Shown here one piece after another: positions 41,224-52,212 of a stretch of DNA of 64,000 nucleotides; the stretch's first letter is position 1, and every line of letters starts with the position of its first letter. The stretch is from Paragemmobacter kunshanensis. Its GTDB lineage: Bacteria > Pseudomonadota > Alphaproteobacteria > Rhodobacterales > Rhodobacteraceae. The notes beneath the pieces were generated by a model that searched no databases, was not told the origin of the DNA, and saw only the letters and a list, made by a program, of their open reading frames with translations. The stretch is taken from positions 1 through 64,000 of the forward strand of contig NZ_JAALFE010000014.1 of NCBI RefSeq assembly GCF_011059185.1, in the 5' to 3' direction. A program made the position numbers and the translations under genes.

Positions 41224-43782
41224 ATGGATCTGATTGCTGTCATTGCGATTCTGAGCGGGCTGTTCCTGGCCATCGCCCTGGCGGAGCCGCTTGCCGCGCG
41301 GCTGCGGCTGCCTGTGCCGGTGATCCTTGTGGGCCTTGGCATGGCCATCGGGGCCGGCGCGGCGTGGTTCTGGCGAACGGATGTGACCGATGCGCTGAAC
41401 CCCGTGGCGCTGGCGATCCTGAGCCTTCCCATATCCTCGGACGTGTTCATCTATGTGTTGCTGCCGATCCTTCTGTTCCAGGTTTCGCTGACGCTGAACC
41501 TGCGGCGGCTGATGGATGACTGGGTGCCGGTCCTGTCGCTGGCGGTGATCGCGGTCTTTGCGGCAACGCTGGTGATCGCGGCGGCCCTTATGCCCTTTGC
41601 GGAATTGCCCTTGCTGGCCTGCCTGCTGCTGGGGGCGATCGTTTCGACGACCGATCCGTCGGCGGTGGTGGGGATCTTTCGCGCCACCCCTGCCCCGCAG
41701 CGCCTGGCGCGGATCGTCGAGGGGGAAAGCCTGCTGAACGACGCGGCGGCGATTGCGCTGTTTTCGGTCTTCCTGTCGGCGCTTGTGCTGCGCGAGACGC
41801 AGCCGGAACCGCTGAGCGTGCTGATGCAACTGCCCTGGGTGATCGGCGCGGGGGCTGCGGTGGGCTGGGTGCTGGCGCGGGCGGCAATGTGGGCGATGGC
41901 GGCAATGAATCCCTGGCCGCTGGCCCAGCTTTCGGTGAGTTTTGCCCTGCCCTTTGCCACCTTCCTGATCGTGGATCAGATGCTTGCGGCATCGGGCGTG
42001 GTGGCGGCGGTGGTGGCGGGGATGACAGTGAATTTCCTGGCCCCCGGCCGCCTTGCGCCGCCTGCGCTGTCTTTCCTGCGCGAGGCCTGGAACCTGATGT
42101 CCTATTGGGCAGGCGGATTGATCTTCGTGCTGGCGGCACTTCTGGTACCAAGCGCCCTGGAACAGGCCGGGGCGCAGGATTTCCTGCTGGTCGCGGTGGT
42201 GGTGGTGGCGGCCTTTGCCGCGCGGGCGATGATCCTGTGGGGCCTGCTGCCGCTGCTGACCTGGGCGCGGCTGTCGCCCCGGGTGGAGGGGCCCTATCGC
42301 ATCGCCATCCTCTGGGGCGGCCTGCGCGGGGCGGTGACGCTGGCGCTGGCCCTTGCGGTGACGGAAAACCCGGCAATTCCCTTCGACATCAAGCGGCAGG
42401 TGGGCATCGTGGCGACGGGTTTCGTGCTGTTCACGCTCTTGGTGCAGGGGACGACGCTGCGTCTGCTGATCGGCTGGCTGGGGCTGGACCGGTTGTCGCC
42501 GCTGGATCGCGCGCTGTCGGATCAGGTGGTCGCGGTGGCCTTGCAGGATGTGCGCGAGACGGTGGCCGAAACCGTGCGCAGCTTTGACCTGACGCCCGCA
42601 ATCATCCGGGATGAGGCGAAGCGCTTTGGCGAAAGGCTGAACCGCGCGGTGGACAAGGCCGACGAGGCGCAGGACATCCTGGACAAGGACCGCGTGACGC
42701 TGGGCCTTGTCGCCATGGCGGGGCATGAGCGGGATCTGGTGCTGGACGCCTTTCGCGACGGCTTCATCTCGGACCGGACGGCAGAGCGGATGCTGACCGA
42801 TGCGGACCGGCTGATCGAGGCGACGCGGACAGCAGGGCGCGGCGGCTATCGCGGGCAGGCGCGGCGGGCGCTGCGGCGGGGCCGGATGCTGGGGCTGGCG
42901 GAATGGGCGCATAGCCGGTTCCGGCTGACCGCCGGGTTGCAAAGCCTGATCGCGGACCGGTTCGAGTTTCTGGTGGCGCATCAGCAGATGCTGCGCTTTC
43001 TGATCACCTTCACCGAAAAGCGCATCCTGCGCATCCATGGCAAGCGGGTGGCGGCCCTTCTGGCCGATCTTCTGCGCTGGCGGATGGAAGAGGCGGGCCG
43101 CGAGATGGAGGGGCTGCGCATCCAGTTTCCCGGCTATGCCGAGGAAGTGGAGCGGCGGCTGATCCGGCGCCTCGCACTGCGGCAGGAGGAGGTGGAATAT
43201 GACCAGCTGACGCAGGATGGGCTGATCGGGCCGGAACTGCGCCTGTCGCTGCAGCAACGCATCGCGGAAGAGCGGGCGAAGCTTGCGACACGGCCAAAGC
43301 TGGATCTGGCGGTGCAGCGGGTGGATATCCTGCGGGGCTTTGTGCTGTTCGCCGCGCTGGACGAGGCATCGCTGAAGCAGCTTTCCCGGCGGATGAAGGC
43401 GGTCTATGCCTCGCCCGGGGATGTGCTGGTGCGCAAGGAGGCCCTGCCCGACCGTGTCTGGTTCGTGGCGCGGGGCGCGGTCGAGGCGGAAATCGCGGGG
43501 ACGCGGCATCTGTTGGGACAGGGCGAGATGTTCGGTCATCTGTCCGTGCTGCAAAAGCGGCCAAGGCGGGCCACGGTGCGCGCGCTGAGCCATACGATGC
43601 TGCTGACGCTGCAGGAACAGGAATTCGTGGCGCTGATGGCGCAGGTGCCGGATCTGGCGGCGGCGGTGAAGGCCAGTGCCGAAAAGCGCGGGGTGATCGT
43701 GGATCTACCCGCGCCATCCGGCCCGAAGGCCGCACGGCACCTGATGGAGCGGCTGCGCGAAGGCTTGCGCCAGACGGATTAG
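41224..43782 (+). CDS. CPA1 sodium/proton antiporter fused to a CNMP-binding-type domain
   Basis: 852 residues. Residues 1-430: about 12 membrane helices of the NhaP/CPA1 fold with STTDPSAVVGIF, EGESLLNDAAAIALF (ion-binding Asn-Asp) and LWGGLRGAVTLALALAV. Residues 430-690: Arg/Glu-rich cytoplasmic helices. Residues about 700-815: a cyclic-nucleotide-binding beta roll (RGFVLFAALDEASLKQLSRRM ... PGDVLVRKEALPDRVWFVARGAVEAEI ... GEMFGHLSVLQKRPRRATVRAL). The cassette has His where FGE normally has Glu, though the Arg is kept, so cAMP binding is uncertain. The same order of parts is known from sperm-type NHEs and some bacterial exchangers. Confidence 0.9.
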   Translation: MDLIAVIAILSGLFLAIALAEPLAARLRLPVPVILVGLGMAIGAGAAWFWRTDVTDALNPVALAILSLPISSDVFIYVLLPILLFQVSLTLNLRRLMDDWVPVLSLAVIAVFAATLVIAAALMPFAELPLLACLLLGAIVSTTDPSAVVGIFRATPAPQRLARIVEGESLLNDAAAIALFSVFLSALVLRETQPEPLSVLMQLPWVIGAGAAVGWVLARAAMWAMAAMNPWPLAQLSVSFALPFATFLIVDQMLAASGVVAAVVAGMTVNFLAPGRLAPPALSFLREAWNLMSYWAGGLIFVLAALLVPSALEQAGAQDFLLVAVVVVAAFAARAMILWGLLPLLTWARLSPRVEGPYRIAILWGGLRGAVTLALALAVTENPAIPFDIKRQVGIVATGFVLFTLLVQGTTLRLLIGWLGLDRLSPLDRALSDQVVAVALQDVRETVAETVRSFDLTPAIIRDEAKRFGERLNRAVDKADEAQDILDKDRVTLGLVAMAGHERDLVLDAFRDGFISDRTAERMLTDADRLIEATRTAGRGGYRGQARRALRRGRMLGLAEWAHSRFRLTAGLQSLIADRFEFLVAHQQMLRFLITFTEKRILRIHGKRVAALLADLLRWRMEEAGREMEGLRIQFPGYAEEVERRLIRRLALRQEEVEYDQLTQDGLIGPELRLSLQQRIAEERAKLATRPKLDLAVQRVDILRGFVLFAALDEASLKQLSRRMKAVYASPGDVLVRKEALPDRVWFVARGAVEAEIAGTRHLLGQGEMFGHLSVLQKRPRRATVRALSHTMLLTLQEQEFVALMAQVPDLAAAVKASAEKRGVIVDLPAPSGPKAARHLMERLREGLRQTD

Positions 43783-43822
43783 CCATGCATCAGGTGCATG
43801 GCGGCATCCTTCTTCCGGCGGT

Positions 43823-43836
43823 TGTTAGCGCCAACA
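43823..43836. promoter_or_regulatory. LacI-family-like operator before the DUF1127 gene
   Basis: TGTTAGCGCCAACA, the most symmetrical of the four sites in this region (one central mismatch), 72 bases before the DUF1127 start. Confidence 0.6.
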
Positions 43837-43907
43837 AACACGCCCATCTTGCAGGCATGTCGAAGGGACAACCGAAAAGCCCTTGGCAGGACCGAAAGGA
43901 CGACAAG

Positions 43908-44069
43908 ATGAAACTGTTCGAAACGCTGAAGACCGCTGCCGCCAATCATGCCCTGTATCGGCGGACCCGCGACGAGATCGCGCGCATGCCGCGCGATGTG
44001 GCGCTTGATCTGGGGATCTTCCCGGAAGATGCCGATCGCATCGCCTGGGCCGCGATCTACGGCAAGTAA
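43908..44069 (+). CDS. DUF1127 peptide (YjiS-like)
   Basis: 53 residues. MKLFETLKTAAANHALYRRTRDEIARMPRDVALDLGIFPEDADRIAWAAIYGK: an Arg-rich helix, then the conserved DLGIFPEDADRIA end of DUF1127. In Rhodobacter and Agrobacterium small DUF1127 proteins bind RNA and affect small-RNA processing. ATG at 43908 follows AAAGGA. Own promoter region with the LacI-like operator, and a terminator behind it. Confidence 0.9.
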   Translation: MKLFETLKTAAANHALYRRTRDEIARMPRDVALDLGIFPEDADRIAWAAIYGK

Positions 44070-44093
44070 GCCACGAGACAGGCCGCGAACGGA

Positions 44094-44125
44094 ACGCAGG
44101 GGCCTTTGCGGGCCCCTTTTGCGTT
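44094..44125. terminator. Terminator between DUF1127 and coaD
   Basis: ACGCA-GGGGCC (to 44104), loop TTTGCG, GGCCCC-TTTTGCGTTTC. The A/T flanks extend the stem, and it serves both convergent genes. Confidence 0.8.
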
Positions 44126-44128
44126 TCT

Positions 44129-44620
44129 TCAGCCCAGGCGGCGCGCGAGGGCCTTCTGCACCGGCGGGGTGACGAAGCTGGAGACATCGCCACCCAGCCG
44201 CGCGATTTCCTTGACGAGTTTCGAGGCAATGGCCTGACGCCGGGCATCCGCCATGAGAAAGACCGTCTCGATCGAGGAATCGAGCGCGCGGTTCATCCCG
44301 ACCATCTGGAATTCATATTCGAAATCCGCGACCGCGCGCAGGCCGCGCACGATGACGGTGGCGCCCACGTCGCGGGCGCAGTCGATCAACAGGTTCTCGA
44401 AGGGATGCACCACGATCTCGCCCCCGGTGCGGGCGGTGATGGCGGCGCATTCCGCCTCGACCATCGCCACCCGCTCTTCCAGGGTGAAGAGCGGGCCCTT
44501 GTCGCGGTTGATCGCCACGCCGATGACCAGCCGATCCACAAGCGCCATGGCACGCTGGATGATGTCGACATGCCCCAGCGTGATCGGGTCGAAGGTGCCC
44601 GGATAAAGGCCGATGCGCAT
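44129..44620 (-). CDS. coaD: Phosphopantetheine adenylyltransferase
   Basis: 163 residues, the full hexameric CoaD length. Fourth step of CoA synthesis. MRIGLYPGTFDPITLGHVDIIQRA contains the TxGH nucleotidyl-transfer motif. INRDKGPLFTLEERVAMVE, VIVRGLRAVADFEYEFQMVGMNR and FLMADARRQAIASKLVKEIARLGGDVSSFVTP follow. Monocistronic; 90 bases of plain DNA lie upstream. Confidence 0.97.
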   Translation of the reverse strand: MRIGLYPGTFDPITLGHVDIIQRAMALVDRLVIGVAINRDKGPLFTLEERVAMVEAECAAITARTGGEIVVHPFENLLIDCARDVGATVIVRGLRAVADFEYEFQMVGMNRALDSSIETVFLMADARRQAIASKLVKEIARLGGDVSSFVTPPVQKALARRLG

Positions 44621-44710
44621 GGGTCCGCTTCCCCCTCTGGTGGCGTGGATGCACGCAACATTATTGCGCGGATGAGTGCAAGACCCAAAAACGACGCAAT
44701 CGGGGCCGGA

Positions 44711-45145
44711 TCAGAAGCCCTTGATCATCCCTTCCAGCGCGTCCTTCTCCATGGCGAGTTCGGTGAGACGGGCCTTGACCACATCCCCGATGGAGATCAG
44801 CCCCACCATCTGCGTGCCCTCCATCACGGGCATGTGGCGGAAGCGGCCATCAGTCATCTTCTGCAGAACCTCGGTCGCCTGTTCGTCGCGCCGGCAGCCG
44901 ACGATGTTGGCGGTCATGATGCTGTCGACGGTGTCGGCCATGCAATTCGGCCCGCGACGGCCCAGTTCCCGCACCACGTCGCGTTCCGACACGATGCCCG
45001 AAACCCGCTTGCCATCGGGAGAGACGATGACCGCCCCGATCCGGCGCGAGGACAGGATCTCGGCCGCGGCGGCAATGGTCGTTCCCGGGGTTACCGTCAC
45101 CACACCATCATCCGATTTGGATTTTAGGATTTGCTGGACAAGCAT
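44711..45145 (-). CDS. CBS-domain protein (CBS pair)
   Basis: 144 residues, only two CBS modules: VVTVTPGTTIAAAAEILSSRRIGAVIVSPDGKRVSGIVSERDVVRELG (about 14-60) and TANIVGCRRDEQATEVLQKMTDGRFRHMPVMEGTQMVGLISIGDVVKARL (about 78-128). Such stand-alone pairs bind adenosine nucleotides. The start at 45145 removes a poorly conserved extension that would overlap the LysR stop. Partner enzyme unknown. Confidence 0.88.
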   Translation of the reverse strand: MLVQQILKSKSDDGVVTVTPGTTIAAAAEILSSRRIGAVIVSPDGKRVSGIVSERDVVRELGRRGPNCMADTVDSIMTANIVGCRRDEQATEVLQKMTDGRFRHMPVMEGTQMVGLISIGDVVKARLTELAMEKDALEGMIKGF

Positions 45146-45195
45146 CGCGGACCTCCCTTTCCGATGGCCAAGCGTCGGCCCGTGGGGAAATTCTG

Positions 45196-46083
45196 TCAAG
45201 TCAGGGATTCGAGGCGCGCCACTTCGGCCCGCAGGCCCTGCGCCAGAAGATCGGCAAAACGGTTGAGCCGTTCCACGCGCCCGTCATCGGCATGGCGGAT
45301 CAGCCAGAAGCTGCGCGTCAGGGCCACCTGGCCCGGGATCAGCTTTACCAGTTCGGGCGCGGTGGGCAGGGCGAAATCATGCACCACGCCCACCCCAGCC
45401 CCGGCCCGCAGCCAATGCAGCTGGACCGAGACGGAATTGGAGGCCAGCGCGACAGAGCGCGCGCCGAGTTCGGCGAGGTAGTCCAGTTCCTTGTCATGGA
45501 TCATGTCGGGGATATAGCCGATCAGGCGGTGATGAACGAGGTCGGCCGGGCTGTCGATGGGTGCGGCGCGGGACAGGTAATCGGGATGCGCCGCAAGGTG
45601 GAGGTGGTAATCCGTCAGCTTCTGCACCGTCAGGCGGCCCGCCGTGGGGCGGCTGACGGCGATGGCCAGATCGGCCTCGCGCTTGGACAGGTTGAAGACA
45701 CGCGGCAGGGCCACGATCTGCACCTCAAGCCCCGGATTGGCATCGCAGATCCGGGCCAGCACCTGCGGCAGCAGGTAGTTGGCGCAGCCATCGGGGGCAC
45801 CGATGCGGATCTGGCCGGTCAGGCCCTCGGGGCCGGAAAGCGCCTCGCGCGCGCCGTCCAGCGCGGATTCGGCGCGTTCGGCATGGGGCAGCAGGCGATT
45901 GCCTTCCTCGGTCAGGGCATAGCCCTGGGGCGATTTGGCAAAGAGCCGCGCGCCCATCGCATCTTCCAGACGTGCGATGCGGCGGCCCACGGTGGCGGCG
46001 TCGATCTTCAGCCGCTTGCCCGCGCCCGACAGGCTTTCGCTGCGGGCGACGGCAAGGAAGATGCGAAGGTCGTCCCAGTCCAC
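45196..46083 (-). CDS. LysR-family regulator divergent from mmsA
   Basis: 295 residues. MDWDDLRIFLAVARSESLSGAGKRLKIDAATVGRRIARLEDAM is the winged helix, with GARLFAKSPQGYALTEEGNRLLPHAE after it. The effector domain runs from about 90 (GQIRIGAPDGCANYLLPQVLARI). The 103-base divergent gap with mmsA contains TGCATTTTTGCA (46096-46107), a possible LysR half-site pair. By position it may control mmsA (inferred). Confidence 0.88.
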   Translation of the reverse strand: MDWDDLRIFLAVARSESLSGAGKRLKIDAATVGRRIARLEDAMGARLFAKSPQGYALTEEGNRLLPHAERAESALDGAREALSGPEGLTGQIRIGAPDGCANYLLPQVLARICDANPGLEVQIVALPRVFNLSKREADLAIAVSRPTAGRLTVQKLTDYHLHLAAHPDYLSRAAPIDSPADLVHHRLIGYIPDMIHDKELDYLAELGARSVALASNSVSVQLHWLRAGAGVGVVHDFALPTAPELVKLIPGQVALTRSFWLIRHADDGRVERLNRFADLLAQGLRAEVARLESLT

Positions 46084-46186
46084 GCGCGGGTGTCCTGCAT
46101 TTTTGCAAAGCCTGTTTGAATCATTTCCCCTGTTTCCAGCATTTCCGCAAGGCTATTGTGATGGCAACGCATTGAGGGAGGATCCC

Positions 46187-47686
46187 ATGAAAGAGATCGG
46201 TCACTGGATCAACGGCAAGCATGTGAAGGGCACGTCGGGCCGCTTTGCCGACGTCTTCAACCCGGCCACGGGCGAGGTGCAGGCGCGCGTGGCGCTGGCG
46301 ACCAAGGCGGAACTGGATGCCGCCACGGCAGATGCCGCCAAGGCGCAGGTGAAATGGGGCGCGACCAACCCGCAGCGCCGCGCACGGGTGATGATGGAAT
46401 TCGTCCGCCTGCTGAACCGCGACATGGACAAGCTGGCCGAGGCGCTGTCTTCGGAACATGGCAAGACGATCCCGGATGCCAAGGGCGATATCCAGCGCGG
46501 TCTGGAAGTGATCGAATTCTGCATCGGTGCGCCGCATATGCTGAAGGGGGAATTCACCGACAGCGCGGGTCCGGGGATCGACATGTATTCGATGCGCCAG
46601 CCCATCGGCGTGGCGGCGGGGATCACGCCCTTCAACTTTCCGGCGATGATCCCGATGTGGAAGATGGGCCCCGCCCTGGCCTGCGGGAATGCCTTCATCC
46701 TGAAGCCGTCGGAGCGGGATCCCTCGGTTCCCCTGATGCTGGCGGAACTGATGCAGGAGGCGGGCCTGCCCGATGGCGTGCTGCAGGTGATCAACGGCGA
46801 CAAGGAATCGGTCGACGCGATCCTGGACAACCCGATCATTTCCGGCATCGGCTTTGTGGGATCCACCCCGATCGCGGAATACATCTATGGGCGCGGCTGT
46901 TCGAACGGCAAGCGCGTGCAGTGCTTTGGCGGCGCGAAGAACCACATGATCATCATGCCGGATGCCGACATGGATCAGGCGGCCGATGCGCTGGTGGGCG
47001 CAGGCTATGGCGCAGCGGGCGAGCGGTGCATGGCGATCTCGGTCGCGGTGCCGGTGGGGGATGAAACGGCGGATCGGTTGATCGAGAAGCTGATCCCCCG
47101 GATCGAGAAGCTGAAGGTCGGCCCCTATACCGCTGGCAATGATGTGGATTACGGCCCCGTCGTCACGGCGGCGGCGCAGGCGAACATCCTGCGGCTGGTG
47201 GACTCGGGCGTGGCCCAGGGCGCGAAGCTGGTGGTCGATGGCCGCAACTTCAAGCTGCAGGGATACGAGGACGGCTTCTTTGTCGGCCCGCATCTGTTTG
47301 ACCATGTGACGACGGATATGGACATCTACCGGAAAGAGATCTTCGGGCCGGTGCTGTCGACCGTCCGCGCCAAGACCTATGAAGAGGCGCTGGGTTACGC
47401 GATGGACCATGAATATGGCAACGGGACCGCGATCTTCACCCGCGACGGCGACACGGCGCGCGATTTTGCGGCGCGGGTCAATGTGGGGATGATCGGGATC
47501 AACGTGCCGATCCCGGTGCCGCTGGCCTATCACACCTTTGGCGGCTGGAAGAAATCGGCCTTCGGCGACCTGAACCAGCACGGGCCGGACGCCTTCCGCT
47601 TCTACACGCGGACGAAGACCATCACCTCGCGCTGGCCGTCGGGGATCAAGGAAGGCGCGAGCCTGAACTTCAAGCCGATGGATTGA
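46187..47686 (+). CDS. mmsA: Methylmalonate-semialdehyde dehydrogenase (CoA-acylating)
   Basis: 499 residues. Converts methylmalonate semialdehyde (valine, inositol or thymine breakdown) to propionyl-CoA with NAD and CoA. IGHWINGKHVKGTSGRFADVFNPATGEVQ opens it. ITPFNFPAMIPMWKMGPALACGNAFILKPSE, FVGSTPIAEYIYGRG, NHMIIMPDADMDQAADALVGAGYGAAGERCMAISVAV (catalytic Cys in GERCM) and GMIGINVPIPVPLAYHTFGGWKKSAFGD are diagnostic for MmsA. ATG follows GGAGGA. No other mms gene is adjacent. Confidence 0.94.
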   Translation: MKEIGHWINGKHVKGTSGRFADVFNPATGEVQARVALATKAELDAATADAAKAQVKWGATNPQRRARVMMEFVRLLNRDMDKLAEALSSEHGKTIPDAKGDIQRGLEVIEFCIGAPHMLKGEFTDSAGPGIDMYSMRQPIGVAAGITPFNFPAMIPMWKMGPALACGNAFILKPSERDPSVPLMLAELMQEAGLPDGVLQVINGDKESVDAILDNPIISGIGFVGSTPIAEYIYGRGCSNGKRVQCFGGAKNHMIIMPDADMDQAADALVGAGYGAAGERCMAISVAVPVGDETADRLIEKLIPRIEKLKVGPYTAGNDVDYGPVVTAAAQANILRLVDSGVAQGAKLVVDGRNFKLQGYEDGFFVGPHLFDHVTTDMDIYRKEIFGPVLSTVRAKTYEEALGYAMDHEYGNGTAIFTRDGDTARDFAARVNVGMIGINVPIPVPLAYHTFGGWKKSAFGDLNQHGPDAFRFYTRTKTITSRWPSGIKEGASLNFKPMD

Positions 47687-47710
47687 GCCTGTCGTCGGGC
47701 GAAACGGAGC

Positions 47711-47737
47711 CGGGCCGCGCATCGCGCGGCCCGTTTT
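47711..47737 (+). terminator. Terminator after mmsA
   Basis: CGGGCCGCGC (47711-47720), loop ATC, GCGCGGCCCG (47724-47733), TTTT. Confidence 0.9.
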
Positions 47738-47803
47738 CATTGGCCCCTTGATCGCGCCTGCCGGGCGCGGTTGACTGCCGGAAAAGCGGGTAAGGGGTGG
47801 AAG

Positions 47804-48442
47804 ATGGACTGGATGGCCGGACTGGGCGCGATCATGCCGGAAACGCGCGGGGAACTGGCGGCGCTGCAGAGGCGATCCCTGCCGAAGGGATTGGATCTGT
47901 TTGCCCCCGGGGATCGCGCGCAGGGCTTTCCTCTGGTGCTGGCCGGGCGGGTAGAGGTCTATCTGACGGGGCCATCGGGGCGCGAGATCCTGCTTTACGC
48001 GGTGGAACAGGGGCAAAGCTGCATCCAGACGACGCTGGGCCTGCTGGGAGATGAGCCCTATAGCGGCACGGCGGCCACCGTCAGCGAGGCCGAGGTGGTG
48101 ACGATCCCCAAGCCGCTTTTCCTGCGCCTGATGGATCGCGATCCGGCCTTTCGCGGCTTTGTCCTGCGGTCTTTCGGGCAGCGCATGGCGGATCTGACAC
48201 GGCTTCTGGAATCAGTCGCCTTCGGCCGGGTGGAGGCGCGGCTGGCCGGGGCGTTGCTGGACCTGGCCGAAGGGGGCGTCGTGCGCGCCACGCAGTCCGA
48301 GATTGCCGCCCGGATCGGATCGGCGCGCGAGGTGGTGTCGCGCAAGCTCGACAGCTTTGCCAAGGCGGGCTGGGTGGCCACCGAACGCGGCGAAGTGCAT
48401 CTGCGCGACGAAGCCGCACTGCGCCGGGCGCGCGGCCACTAG
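47804..48442 (+). CDS. Crp/Fnr-family regulator without Fe-S cysteines
   Basis: 212 residues. Sensor beta roll about 25-120 (LPKGLDLFAPGDRAQGFPLVLAGRVEVYLTGPSGREILLYAVEQGQSCIQTTLGLLGDEPYSGTA), dimer helix about 130-150, HTH about 160-200 (TQSEIAARIGSAREVVSRKLDSFAKAGWVA). Only one Cys is visible, in QSCIQT, so no FNR-type cluster. Similar regulators in this family respond to thiol, sulfur or NO signals. The YgaP-like gene follows after 99 bases and may be a target. ATG at 47804 follows AAGGGG. Confidence 0.85.
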   Translation: MDWMAGLGAIMPETRGELAALQRRSLPKGLDLFAPGDRAQGFPLVLAGRVEVYLTGPSGREILLYAVEQGQSCIQTTLGLLGDEPYSGTAATVSEAEVVTIPKPLFLRLMDRDPAFRGFVLRSFGQRMADLTRLLESVAFGRVEARLAGALLDLAEGGVVRATQSEIAARIGSAREVVSRKLDSFAKAGWVATERGEVHLRDEAALRRARGH

Positions 48443-48541
48443 GGGCCGCGTGACCTTATCACAGACAAGACATGCATGATTCGCTATATTTGGTCCACGA
48501 ACCGGAGAAACCGGGATCAAGAGACAGGAAAGGGAACCATC

Positions 48542-48748
48542 ATGTTGAAGAAGAATGTCGGTGGCATTGACCGTGTGCTTCGGATCGTTGTCGGATTGGC
48601 GCTGCTCGCAGGGTTCTTCCTGAACACCGAAGGCGCCTATCGCTGGGCCTATCTGATCGGCATCGTGCCGCTGGCGACGGGGCTGATGTCGTCTTGCCCG
48701 CTGTATTCCATCCTCGGGCTGTCGACCTGCCCGATGAAGAAGGTCTGA
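48542..48748 (+). CDS. DUF2892 (YgaP transmembrane part) peptide
   Basis: 68 residues. MLKKNVGGIDRVLRIVVGLALLAGFFL, then YRWAYLIGIVPLATGLMSSCPLYSILGLSTCPMKK: two membrane helices and the two conserved Cys of the YgaP membrane module (inner-membrane rhodanese without the rhodanese domain). The start at 48542 gives the standard N terminus. It ends at the second double-palindrome element, convergent with uvrA. Confidence 0.88.
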   Translation: MLKKNVGGIDRVLRIVVGLALLAGFFLNTEGAYRWAYLIGIVPLATGLMSSCPLYSILGLSTCPMKKV

Positions 48749-48749
48749 C

Positions 48750-48816
48750 CAAATTCCTTTGAAGGAATTTGCAATTTTCTTCGAAGAAAATTGAACGCCG
48801 CCCGGCAGGGCGGCGT
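48750..48816. repeat. Double-palindrome intergenic element, copy 2
   Basis: Palindrome 48750-48771 (arms CAAATTCCTT/AAGGAATTTG, centre TG), directly abutting a perfect 22-bp palindrome 48772-48793 (arms CAATTTTCTTC/GAAGAAAATTG), then a GC hairpin ACGCCGCCC-GGCA-GGGCGGCGT (48795-48816) and CTTT. Same order and unit length as 37652-37716; also between convergent genes. Confidence 0.8.
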
Positions 48817-48819
48817 CTT

Positions 48820-51678
<2,859 letters not shown>

Positions 51679-51745
51679 GCCCCGATCCCCCAGAGGAATG
51701 GACGACAGATAGGCCATGTCGCGCGAGTCTCCAATCCAAAAATGT

Positions 51746-51760
51746 GAACATTAGGTGAAC
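51746..51760. promoter_or_regulatory. SOS box (LexA site) upstream of uvrA
   Basis: GAAC-N7-GAAC, i.e. GTTC-N7-GTTC on the uvrA strand, the direct-repeat form of LexA site known in Rhodobacter and other alphaproteobacteria. It is between the divergent uvrA and rhodanese genes. Confidence 0.8.
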
Positions 51761-51815
51761 ACCAGCAGTTTGCCCGTCGCACTGCCCCGCCCGATCAGGC
51801 CTGCGCGTTTCCCTC

Positions 51816-51843
51816 TTTACATATTCGTTTTTTTGCATATCTA
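51816..51843 (+). promoter_or_regulatory. AT-rich promoter region of the rhodanese gene
   Basis: TTTACA (51816-51821), 16-base spacer containing a T-run, TATCTA (51838-51843). ATAT stands on both sides (51821 and 51837), so an ArsR-type repressor such as SqrR/BigR could bind here; that last point is speculation. Confidence 0.4.
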
Positions 51844-51876
51844 TTCCGGCAGAGAATCCTGTCAGAAGGCGCAGCC

Positions 51877-52212
51877 ATGACCCCCATCACTTCCATTCCG
51901 CAGGCCATCGACATGGCTGCAAAGGGCCAGATCGTGCTTCTGGATGTGCGCGAGTCGGGCGAGCTGTCCCAATCGGGCACGGCGAAGGGGGCGGTGCATA
52001 TCCCGCTCGGTCTCTTGCCGCTGAAAGCCGATCCGCGGGCACCGGACTATGACAAGCGCCTCGCCGGAAAGCCGGTCGCGGTGTTCTGCGCGGCGGGCGC
52101 GCGGGCGGGTCGGGCGGTGGCCCTGCTGACGCAGTTCGGGCATGAGGCCGTGAATATCGGCGGCTTCGGCGATTGGTGCGGCTGCGGCGGCCCGGTTCAG
52201 CGCCACGCCTGA
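51877..52212 (+). CDS. Rhodanese-domain protein
   Basis: 111 residues, a single cytoplasmic rhodanese module. ITSIPQAIDMAAKGQIVLLDVRESGELSQSGTAKGAVHIPLGLLPLKADP contains the DVRE motif. The active-site loop is VFCAAGARAGRAV with the persulfide-carrying Cys. GGFGDWCGCGGPV near the end has two more Cys. Sulfur transfer or sulfide handling; acceptor unknown. The last 16 bases overlap the convergent MFS gene. Confidence 0.88.
   Translation: MTPITSIPQAIDMAAKGQIVLLDVRESGELSQSGTAKGAVHIPLGLLPLKADPRAPDYDKRLAGKPVAVFCAAGARAGRAVALLTQFGHEAVNIGGFGDWCGCGGPVQRHA

Noticed and set aside
41170-43593. Long minus-strand frame opposite the antiporter gene
   Set aside because: Composition is His/Arg/Gln/Pro-rich with no motif; the plus strand encodes a full antiporter with conserved residues.
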